The notes beneath the pieces are model-generated. The model saw only the letters and a program-made list of their open reading frames with translations. It was not told where the DNA came from and ran no database searches. A DNA stretch of 5,442 nt, from NCBI GenBank assembly GCA_937862845.1, contig CALMCK010000036.1, forward strand, positions 1 through 5,442. The letters are read 5' to 3'. Of the stretch, positions 1-5,442 are shown one piece after another (the stretch's first letter is position 1; the number at the start of each line of letters is the position of its first letter). The position numbers were made by a program, and so were the translations under genes. The stretch comes from an uncultured Burkholderiaceae bacterium (lineage in GTDB: Bacteria; Pseudomonadota; Gammaproteobacteria; Burkholderiales; Burkholderiaceae).

Positions 1-49
<49 letters not shown>

Positions 50-53
50 TCCG

Positions 54-78
54 ACCTTTTATTCATTCAATAAAAGGT
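54..78. repeat. Perfect inverted repeat between the two tRNA genes
   Basis: Bases 54-63 (ACCTTTTATT) and 69-78 (AATAAAAGGT) are exact reverse complements, giving a 10-bp stem with a 5-base loop. It lies wholly in the 35-base spacer between tRNA-Ser and tRNA-fMet. Only the outer three pairs include G-C, and no separate T-run follows on either strand, so it is a poor intrinsic terminator. A hairpin in the tRNA precursor that guides processing is the simpler reading. A symmetrical protein-binding site is also possible. The structure is visible directly; its role is inference. Confidence 0.6.
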
Positions 79-84
79 ATCAAT

Positions 85-174
85 TGGCGGAAGCGGTGAG
101 ATTCGAACTCACGGTGGACGTAAATCCACGACAGTTTTCAAGACTGTAGCATTAAACCGCTCTGCCACGCTTCC
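85..174 (-). tRNA. tRNA-Ser (anticodon UGA), complete, CCA encoded
   Basis: Read on the minus strand, this is a complete class II tRNA. The acceptor stem pairs GGAAGCG (174-168) with CGCTTCC (95-89), followed by discriminator G (88) and an encoded CCA (87-85). The anticodon stem is ACAGT/ACTGT (147-143 with 135-131) around loop CTTGAAA, giving anticodon TGA at 140-138, which reads UCA and related serine codons. A long variable arm with a 5-bp stem (129-125 with 118-114) is typical of tRNA-Ser. The T arm is GTGAG-TTCGAAT-CTCAC (112-96). The discriminator G and long variable arm are the main serine identity elements. A strong promoter lies immediately upstream, and the initiator tRNA follows. 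Confidence 0.97.
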
Positions 175-189
175 TGAGCCAAGACCAGC

Positions 190-218
190 ATTGTATACGA
201 CTCCCATCGTTTTGCCAA
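190..218 (-). promoter_or_regulatory. Sigma70-type promoter of the tRNA-Ser / tRNA-fMet unit
   Basis: On the minus strand a -35 box TTGGCA (218-213) is separated by exactly 17 bases from a -10 box TACAAT (195-190). These match consensus at five (TTGACA) and five (TATAAT) of six positions. The tRNA-Ser 5' end is 15 bases past the -10 box, so transcription should start near 183-181, leaving a leader of about 7-9 bases. The bases just after the -10 box (GCTGGTC) are G/C-rich, as in stringently controlled stable-RNA promoters. The -35 box begins only 8 bases after the comEC stop codon. I infer that the tRNAs have their own promoter and may also receive readthrough from comEC. Confidence 0.8.
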
Positions 219-226
219 GCGCTTTA

Positions 227-2764
227 TTAATTATTTTTAATGAGCGCCGCTTGAGCGTTGCTCGAGTCCAACCAAATGTACCGCCGTTGCTCGCGCCAAC
301 GCGTCATGCCGCTGCGCTCACAGCCCAGACACAGGGCGATTGCACCGTTGTCTGCTGTGTTCAACATGTCTGTGCCGATGGTTCGATAACGCGACACCAC
401 CAGTGGGTGCGGGTGCTGAAAATGATTCATAAAACCTGCTTGCGCGATGGCGAGCTTCGGCGTGGTCGCTTCAAGCCACGGCGCACTCGAGCCATGCGAG
501 CTGCCGTGATGTGACATCATCAACACATCTGTATGCCAGTCGCGCACACCGCCAGCGGGCGAGACCACCAGCCGCGCTTCTTGCAAGGTGTCAACATCGC
601 CCGCCAAAATCATGCTTTGCAGCTGCCCCGACTGCGCATCGATGCGCAGCACACAGCTTTTTTGATTGTCTGTGGTGTCACTGGCACCGCGAATCTCGGC
701 TGTCGGGCTCAACATCGAAAATGCCACGCCGTCGATTTGCCATGATTGCCCCGTTGCACAAAAACTTTGCTCCGTCGTGCGCACAGCCATTTCGCTCAGT
801 CGGGCAGGCTCGATGGAACTGATGATTTGGCGCACCGGTATGGCCTGTGAAATCGTTGCTGCGCCCCCTGTGTGGTCAATGTCATTGTGCGAGAGCACCA
901 TCACATCGATGGCGCGAATGCCGTGTTCGCGTAAAAACGGCAAAACCACACGCAAGCCCGCATCCGAGTCATGGCCATAGCGCGGCCCCGCATCGTACAG
1001 CCACACTTGCGTGCGTGTGCGCAGCAACACCGCACTGCCCTGCCCGACGTCCAGCACATCCACCCGCACCTCGCCATCGTCGATGGCATCGCCGGGCATG
1101 ACTGGCAGCGACAACACACCGACCAAACACAGCGTCAAAGCTGCCGACAACCAGAGCGATCGTCGTCGCCACATGAGCACCAGCGCCACACTGAGTATGG
1201 CCACCAGCAGCACTTGCCACCACACCAGCCGCAATTGCCACATCATGGATGGCAATGTTTCGTTGACCCAACTCAGGCCTCGCAAACACAGCGCCAAAAG
1301 TTTATTCGCCCAGCGCAGCGCAAAATCCCAACCCAACACCGTCATACACAACGTCGCCAACAGCAACAACGGCGTCACCAAACCACTGACGAGGGGAATC
1401 GCCAATAGGTTTATCAGCACGCCCGAGAGCGATGCTTGCCGAAAAAAATACACGCTAATTGGCAACAGAGACGTGCCCGTGGCCAACTGCGTGCCCACTG
1501 CCACCGTGATTTTTCTGCGCAGTCCAGCTTGAGACGCAGGCGCTTCGTGTTCGAGGTCGGCCAAATGTGAAAACGCCAACACCAGCCAAGCCACCGCACC
1601 GAATGACAACCAAAAGCTCAATGACAACACAGAAAACGGGTCCCACAAAACCACCGCCAGCAAAGCAAAGCACAACACCCGCACCGCCGACTGCGCCACC
1701 CCGACCCTCGAGAACAACAACCACAGCGCCAACATCAACACCGTGCGTTGCGCAGGCAACGCCCACCCCGCCACCACCGCATACAGCAGCGCCGCCATCA
1801 AGCCCGCCCATTGCGCCGCATGCAAACTCGGCATCCACTCGCACAGCCGCACACTGCGCCGCCACAACCGCCGCACACACCACATCATCAAAGCCGCCAA
1901 CATCGTGATGTGCACGCCAGAAATACTCACCAAATGCGTCACGCCTGTTTGCTGAAATAGTTGCCATTGCCGCGTCGACACATCGCTCTGATCACCCAAC
2001 GCCAATGCTTTAAACACCGCCGCCGAACCCGAATCATCGTCAGCCAAAGCGACATCAATCTGCGCCAAAGTCGCCGCTCGCCAACGCTGCAAACGCAACC
2101 ACACGCCATCGTTTTGCGCCAACAAAACCGCAGTGTGCGCATCCTTCAACCGCACCGTCGCCAAAGCACGCACACCTTGCATCCACCAGTTTTTTTCTTG
2201 ATCGAAACCACCCGGATTGTACGACGCATGGGGCGGTTTAAATGACACAGGCAAACGCCACACCTGCCCGATTTGCAACGGTTCATTCGGCAAATCATCT
2301 TCATTCCAAAATATGCTGACGCGCTGTGGCAGCGCCCCTGCATCGCTCGCCGCTCGCAGCACCGCATCACTCTGCTCATCCAAACTTTGCACAGTAAAAC
2401 GCACGCCAAAAGGCGTGCGCACGGGCAAATCAACGATTTCAACATCCAACAAAAATGTTTGGTACAGCCACGCCATCGGCACCACTTGCAAAGCACGCGA
2501 TTGCATGCGCCATTGACCATAACCCATCAAAACCGCCACCCACAGCAGCGCGACGATTATCGAACGCAGCCACACGATTTTTTGTTTCAATGCCATTCGA
2601 GATGAAACAAACATCACGCACAACAGCAGCGCACACCCCAATCCAAACACCCCGCGAACCACAGCCACATCGAAGGTTTCAGGCCAATACATGACCCACG
2701 TGAGCACCGCCACCGTCAATACCGTCCCAGCCAACAATCGATATTGACCGCGCCAGATGTTCAC
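227..2764 (-). CDS. comEC: ComEC/Rec2 DNA uptake channel with C-terminal metallo-beta-lactamase domain
   Basis: An 845-residue polytopic inner-membrane protein; the family carries single-stranded DNA into the cytoplasm during natural transformation. Three hydrophobic N-terminal segments (about 10-26, 34-54, 68-81) precede an OB-like DUF4131 region with the NPGGFD motif at 183-188. The Competence domain follows, with LALGDQSDVS (254-263) and HLVSISGVHITML (277-289) and many membrane helices to about 553. The C-terminal metallo-beta-lactamase-like domain shows LDVGQGSAVLL (571-581), DAGPRYG (591-597), SHNDIDHTGG (625-634), AGDVD (721-725) and SHHGSSHGSS (751-760). The HxDxDH form of the metal motif is usual for ComEC. 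Length is normal for betaproteobacterial members. The GTG start lies in a GTGA overlap with the tatD stop; Shine-Dalgarno is weak, and the next in-frame Met (residue 25) would remove the first helix. No convincing terminator follows. Competence of this organism is inferred, since other com/pil genes are not visible. Confidence 0.95.
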   Translation of the reverse strand: MNIWRGQYRLLAGTVLTVAVLTWVMYWPETFDVAVVRGVFGLGCALLLCVMFVSSRMALKQKIVWLRSIIVALLWVAVLMGYGQWRMQSRALQVVPMAWLYQTFLLDVEIVDLPVRTPFGVRFTVQSLDEQSDAVLRAASDAGALPQRVSIFWNEDDLPNEPLQIGQVWRLPVSFKPPHASYNPGGFDQEKNWWMQGVRALATVRLKDAHTAVLLAQNDGVWLRLQRWRAATLAQIDVALADDDSGSAAVFKALALGDQSDVSTRQWQLFQQTGVTHLVSISGVHITMLAALMMWCVRRLWRRSVRLCEWMPSLHAAQWAGLMAALLYAVVAGWALPAQRTVLMLALWLLFSRVGVAQSAVRVLCFALLAVVLWDPFSVLSLSFWLSFGAVAWLVLAFSHLADLEHEAPASQAGLRRKITVAVGTQLATGTSLLPISVYFFRQASLSGVLINLLAIPLVSGLVTPLLLLATLCMTVLGWDFALRWANKLLALCLRGLSWVNETLPSMMWQLRLVWWQVLLVAILSVALVLMWRRRSLWLSAALTLCLVGVLSLPVMPGDAIDDGEVRVDVLDVGQGSAVLLRTRTQVWLYDAGPRYGHDSDAGLRVVLPFLREHGIRAIDVMVLSHNDIDHTGGAATISQAIPVRQIISSIEPARLSEMAVRTTEQSFCATGQSWQIDGVAFSMLSPTAEIRGASDTTDNQKSCVLRIDAQSGQLQSMILAGDVDTLQEARLVVSPAGGVRDWHTDVLMMSHHGSSHGSSAPWLEATTPKLAIAQAGFMNHFQHPHPLVVSRYRTIGTDMLNTADNGAIALCLGCERSGMTRWREQRRYIWLDSSNAQAALIKNN
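2396..2419 (-). other. Terminator-like hairpin inside comEC
   Basis: On the minus (mRNA) strand, CGCACGCC (2419-2412), a TTTT loop (2411-2408) and GGCGTGCG (2407-2400) form a perfect 8-bp stem with seven G-C pairs. TTTT (2399-2396) follows at once. The shape is that of a short intrinsic terminator or pause hairpin, but it lies within comEC codons of about residues 115-123 (VRTPFGVRF). The T-run is short, and actively translating ribosomes would normally mask it. It may be a chance result of GC-rich codons. Termination activity is inference. Confidence 0.35.
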
Positions 2765-3552
2765 GACAGCACTGCCCGCAGACGCGGCAAAGCCGCCAGA
2801 GTATTCTGCAACAACTGCTCGGCCAACGCAGCCTCATCGACACCGCGCAGCGAGGCCAAAGTCTGTGCAATGCGCGGTAAATAATATGAGTAGTTGTTTT
2901 CTTGATACGCCCATGCAGGCGGAATGTCCGGCGCGTCGGTCTCCAGCACGATCGATTCTATCGGCAACTGCGCTGCCAATCGTCGAATTTGATTGGCCTT
3001 ATCAAAGGTCATCATGCCACCAAAGCCGAGCTTCATGCCCTGCTTGATGTAAGCCTCGGCCTGTGAAAAACTGCCATTAAAGGCATGCGCAATGCCGCGT
3101 GTGATTTGATACTGACGCAAATATTTAATCACCGTATCCTGCGCGTGGCGCACATGCAACAACACAGGCAAATCAAATTCACGGGCGAGCTTGAGTTGCA
3201 TTTGGTAGAAATAAAGTTGTTTGTCCCAATCGAGCTCTTTGACAAACCCATCCAAACCAATCTCACCCACCGCCACCAAACGGCTGTCATTGATGTTCGC
3301 CTCCAGCACCACCCGCAGCTGCGCCAAAGCCGTCTCGGCATCGAGCGCATTGACATACATCGGATGAATGCCCAGCGCATACGCCGAACCCTCATGCGCA
3401 TGCGCCAGCTCACGCACGGTGTCGAAATTAAACGGCGCCACCGCAGGGATGACCTGCGCCAGCACACCCGCCGCACGTGCGCGCCCCCAGTCCTCCGAGC
3501 GAGTCGCGTCAAACTCTGGTGCATCAAAGTGTGCGTGGGTGTCCAGCCACAT
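2761..3552 (-). CDS. TatD-family metal-dependent hydrolase (YjjV-like)
   Basis: A 263-residue cytoplasmic TIM-barrel hydrolase; family members are metal-dependent phosphoesterases, and E. coli TatD is described as a 3'-5' DNA/RNA exonuclease. All expected metal ligands are present: H6 and H8 in DTHAHFD, E97 in VGEIGLDGF, H133 in LPVLLHVR, H156 in AHAFNGS and D206 in LETDAPDI. The GIHP motif is at 61-64. FDAPEF, VGEIGLDGF, the GGMMTFDKA stretch (178-186) and LETDAPDI resemble E. coli YjjV more than TatD proper, and length fits (about 260). The ATG at 3552 is chosen because GGAG (3561-3558) lies 5 bases upstream and the DTHAH motif begins at residue 4, as usual in the family. The frame stays open upstream into lolD, but that part matches nothing. 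The stop overlaps the comEC start by 4 bases, so the two are probably translationally coupled. The substrate is unknown. Confidence 0.93.
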   Translation of the reverse strand: MWLDTHAHFDAPEFDATRSEDWGRARAAGVLAQVIPAVAPFNFDTVRELAHAHEGSAYALGIHPMYVNALDAETALAQLRVVLEANINDSRLVAVGEIGLDGFVKELDWDKQLYFYQMQLKLAREFDLPVLLHVRHAQDTVIKYLRQYQITRGIAHAFNGSFSQAEAYIKQGMKLGFGGMMTFDKANQIRRLAAQLPIESIVLETDAPDIPPAWAYQENNYSYYLPRIAQTLASLRGVDEAALAEQLLQNTLAALPRLRAVLS

Positions 3553-3557
3553 ACCAA

Positions 3558-3561
3558 CTCC
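3558..3561 (-). promoter_or_regulatory. Ribosome binding site fixing the tatD-family start
   Basis: The minus strand reads TTGGAGTTGGT immediately before the ATG at 3552-3550. The GGAG core ends 5 bases before the start codon. This supports the shorter 263-residue protein over a 293-residue form that would begin inside lolD. Confidence 0.7.
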
Positions 3562-3581
3562 AAGTAGAAGCGATACCAATA

Positions 3582-4280
3582 TTAAGCGTTTAAAGTCACC
3601 TGATTCAAAACCCCAGCCTCGAGCTTGAGCACCCGATCGCATTGCGCGGTCAGATCCAAATCGTGCGACACCAATACAAATGCAATGCCCAAATCACGAC
3701 CGAGCTGACGCACCAGTGCAAACACAGTCGCCGCCGTGTCGCTGTCCAGATTACCGGTCGGCTCATCGGCCAACACGCACGATGGCTCTGTCACCAAAGC
3801 ACGAGCTATCGCCACACGTTGGCGTTCACCACCTGAGAGTTGGCTCGGCAGATTGTCCAATCGATCGGCCAAGCCGACTTTTTCGAGGATGACACGTGCA
3901 CGCGCTTGCGCCTCTGCGCGCTTCATGCGGCGAATCAAAAGCGGCATCGCGACATTGTCCAACGCCGAGAGCTCAGGCAACAAATGGTGAAACTGATACA
4001 CGAAGCCCAAATGCTGATTGCGCACACCGTTGCGCGCATCATCGGACAAACTCGAATACGCCTGCCCCAGCAAACTCACTTGCCCCGCATCGGGCACATC
4101 CAAACCACCCAAGACATGCAGCAAGGTGGACTTACCCGAACCCGACGCACCGATAATCGCCAGACACTCGCCGCGCACCACATCGAGCGAGACCGAGCGC
4201 AGCACATTGACCGACAGATCGTTGTCGCTGAATGTTTTCGCCACATCGCGGGCTTGTAAAACGATTGTTTGATTCATCAT
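3582..4280 (-). CDS. lolD: LolD, ATPase of the lipoprotein-releasing ABC transporter
   Basis: A 232-residue ABC ATPase on the cytoplasmic face of the inner membrane. It powers LolC/E extraction of outer-membrane lipoproteins and their hand-over to periplasmic LolA. Motifs in order: Walker A GASGSGKST (44-52), Q-loop at Q96 within FVYQFHHLLPELSALDNVA, signature LSGGERQRVAIARAL (148-162), Walker B with D172/E173 in VLADEPTGNLD, and switch His206 in SHDL. The YQFHHLLP segment after the Q-loop is characteristic of LolD and separates it from FtsE and MacB. Length matches E. coli LolD (233). The start is chosen at the MMNQ pair; the second ATG (4277) is equally possible and better spaced from AAAGAG at 4289-4284. 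An upstream ATG at 4307 overlapping the permease stop is less likely. It follows the permease by 19 bases. Confidence 0.96.
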   Translation of the reverse strand: MMNQTIVLQARDVAKTFSDNDLSVNVLRSVSLDVVRGECLAIIGASGSGKSTLLHVLGGLDVPDAGQVSLLGQAYSSLSDDARNGVRNQHLGFVYQFHHLLPELSALDNVAMPLLIRRMKRAEAQARARVILEKVGLADRLDNLPSQLSGGERQRVAIARALVTEPSCVLADEPTGNLDSDTAATVFALVRQLGRDLGIAFVLVSHDLDLTAQCDRVLKLEAGVLNQVTLNA

Positions 4281-4283
4281 GGT

Positions 4284-4289
4284 CTCTTT
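4284..4289 (-). promoter_or_regulatory. Ribosome binding site for lolD
   Basis: The minus strand reads AAAGAG at 4289-4284, then ACC and two tandem ATG codons. Spacing is 3 bases to the first ATG and 6 to the second, so the second (4277) may be the main start. The match to the Shine-Dalgarno consensus is moderate. Confidence 0.5.
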
Positions 4290-4299
4290 ATCCGTCTCT

Positions 4300-5442
4300 T
4301 TATTCATAGCGCAAAGCCTTCGCAGGTTCGACCGCTGCGGCCTTCTGACTTGGGTAAATGGTGGCAATCAAACTCAAACCAAAAGTCACACCCGCAATCA
4401 GCAACACTTCATTCAAGCGCACTTCAGAAGGCATGCGGCTGATGAAATAAACGCCTTTGGGTAAAAAATCAGTCTGAAACAACTTCTCCAGCCCAGCCAC
4501 AATACTGCCGACATTCAAAGCCACCAGCACCCCAAAAAACACACCGAAAAATGTGCCTGCACCGCCAATCAATGCACCCTGTATCATAAACACACGGTTC
4601 ACACTCCGCTTGGATGCGCCGAGCGTGCGCAGAATCGCGATATCGGCAAGCTTCTCATTCACCGTCATGGAGAGCATGGACACCAAATTAAAAATCGCCA
4701 CGGTGGTGATGAGCAACAAAATAATTGAAATCATGATTTTTTCGGTTTTCACCGCAGAGAACCACGATGGGTTCATGCTCGACCAGTCTTGTGCAAACAC
4801 GGGTGCGCTTGAGTTTTCTTCAATCCAGCGACCGACATCCGCTGCCTCATCCATATTTTTCACTTTAACGCGCAGCCCTGCATTGCCATTGTGAAACAAG
4901 CGTTTCGCATCATTGACATTGATGTAAATGAAGTTATTGTCAATCTCATAATGCCCCGATGCAATCACACCGACCACCTTAAACTCGCGCATGCGCGGCA
5001 CAATACCAGCAGGCGTGGTGTTCGCCTCGGGTGCCATCAGCGTGATGCTTTTGCCCAAATCATACTGGTCATTGCCCAGCGCGATGCCCAAACGATTGGC
5101 CAGCTCCAGTCCGATGATGACGTTGAACTCACCATCTTTAAGGTCTTCGAGTTTGCCCGCCACCAGCTTGCTCGGCACCTCCGAGACTTCCTTTTCCGTC
5201 GCTGGTTCAATGCCCTCGGTTTTGACACCAATCAGCTCATCATTGCTCAAAATAATCGCCTGACTGCTCATGTACGGCGAGACGCCCATCACTTCTTTGT
5301 TTTGCCTGATTTTCTCAGTCAAGCCTGCTTCCCAGCCTGTTTGAGCCGCGACTTCGGGTGCAGGATAAACTTGGATGTGCGGAATCACTGAGAGCATTTT
5401 GCCGCGCACTTCACGTTGGAAACCATTCATCACAGACAGCAC
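4300..5442 (-). CDS. lolC: LolC/E-type lipoprotein-releasing permease, 5' end outside the window
   Basis: The C-terminal 380 residues of a LolC/LolE permease; family length (about 410-420) implies about 35 residues with the first membrane helix lie beyond base 5442. The visible protein begins mid-gene with VLSVMNGFQREV, the conserved stretch after helix 1; the GTG at 5442 is an internal Val codon, not a start. A large periplasmic domain (about 20-233) includes PAGIVPRMREFKVVG (144-158) and a hook-like loop around NNFIYINVNDAKRLF (169-183). Three helices follow (about 236-257, 288-313, 346-363). The FtsX-type signature NLVSMLSMTVNEKLADIAILRTLGAS is read as 252-277, and the end YPSQKAAAVEPAKALRYE is typical. 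With LolD it releases lipoproteins to LolA. Whether it should be called LolC, LolE or a combined LolCE/LolF cannot be settled here; the symbol is provisional. Confidence in the family is high. Confidence 0.93.
   Translation of the reverse strand: MLSVMNGFQREVRGKMLSVIPHIQVYPAPEVAAQTGWEAGLTEKIRQNKEVMGVSPYMSSQAIILSNDELIGVKTEGIEPATEKEVSEVPSKLVAGKLEDLKDGEFNVIIGLELANRLGIALGNDQYDLGKSITLMAPEANTTPAGIVPRMREFKVVGVIASGHYEIDNNFIYINVNDAKRLFHNGNAGLRVKVKNMDEAADVGRWIEENSSAPVFAQDWSSMNPSWFSAVKTEKIMISIILLLITTVAIFNLVSMLSMTVNEKLADIAILRTLGASKRSVNRVFMIQGALIGGAGTFFGVFFGVLVALNVGSIVAGLEKLFQTDFLPKGVYFISRMPSEVRLNEVLLIAGVTFGLSLIATIYPSQKAAAVEPAKALRYE

Noticed and set aside
219..247. Possible comEC terminator made from GCGCT (219-223) and AGCGC (243-247)
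   Set aside because: The stem is only 5 bp with a 19-base loop and includes the stop codon. No T-run follows on the minus strand.
971..1532. Overlapping plus-strand open frames opposite comEC (up to 173 codons)
   Set aside because: They are antisense shadows of a well-supported gene, low in complexity, with no domain signature.
1567..1908. Plus-strand open frame of 113 codons, rich in Pro and Thr
   Set aside because: It lies opposite the Competence domain of comEC. Its composition simply mirrors Val-, Trp- and Leu-rich membrane codons, and it has no recognisable motif.
2321..2335. Short hairpin GCGCTG-TGG-CAGCGC inside comEC
   Set aside because: A 6-bp stem with a 3-base loop and no T-run is common by chance in GC-rich coding sequence.
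3551..3579. Two copies of ATACCAA (3551-3557 and 3573-3579) around the tatD start, considered as an operator
   Set aside because: A 7-base direct repeat is too short to support a binding site, and one copy overlaps the start codon and its upstream bases.
3553..3642. Upstream extension of the TatD-family gene by 30 codons with a hydrophobic stretch that mimics a signal peptide
   Set aside because: The extension runs back into the end of lolD, matches nothing in TatD proteins, and a good GGAG site precedes the ATG at 3552. The enzyme family is cytoplasmic.
4281..4367. Upstream extension of lolD, including an ATG at 4307 overlapping the permease stop
   Set aside because: LolD proteins normally begin a few residues before the first beta strand, which fits the ATG pair at 4280/4277. 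The extra residues are not family-like.
4891..5391. Plus-strand open frame of 166 codons opposite the Lol permease
   Set aside because: The minus-strand frame has clear LolC/E family motifs throughout; the plus frame has none.

Overview
The window is an ordinary-looking piece of a Gram-negative, probably betaproteobacterial (Burkholderiales-like) chromosome. Every gene lies on the minus strand, so transcription runs from base 5442 towards base 1. LolC/E and LolD imply an outer membrane carrying sorted lipoproteins. The order lolC/E - lolD - tatD-family hydrolase - comEC is one I remember from betaproteobacteria. That placement is inference from memory, not a search result.

Layout in transcription order. 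5442-4300: the LolC/E-type lipoprotein-releasing permease, cut at its 5' end by the window edge (380 codons seen, roughly 35 missing). 4280-3582: LolD, the ATPase that powers it, after a 19-base gap. 3552-2761: a TatD-family metal-dependent hydrolase resembling E. coli YjjV, after a 29-base gap. 2764-227: ComEC/Rec2, the inner-membrane channel for DNA uptake, whose GTG start overlaps the tatD stop by 4 bases (GTGA). The short gaps and the overlap suggest one operon; its main promoter would lie beyond base 5442. After comEC come a strong sigma70-type promoter (218-190), a complete tRNA-Ser(UGA) (174-85), a spacer with a perfect 10-bp inverted repeat, and the first 49 bases of an initiator tRNA-Met that runs off the window at base 1.

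The window joins two envelope functions, lipoprotein release to LolA and import of single-stranded DNA, with a putative 3'-5' exonuclease or hydrolase between them. All catalytic motifs I could check (LolD ATPase motifs, TatD metal ligands, ComEC metallo-beta-lactamase motifs) are intact. I see no insertion sequence, phage gene, CRISPR, pseudogene or transferred island, and no gene-free stretch longer than about 50 bases. The plus strand has several open frames, but all are shadows of the minus-strand genes.

I did not find a previously undescribed system. The items most worth a second look are a terminator-like hairpin inside comEC, the inverted repeat between the two tRNAs, and the tight coupling of the TatD-family enzyme to ComEC.
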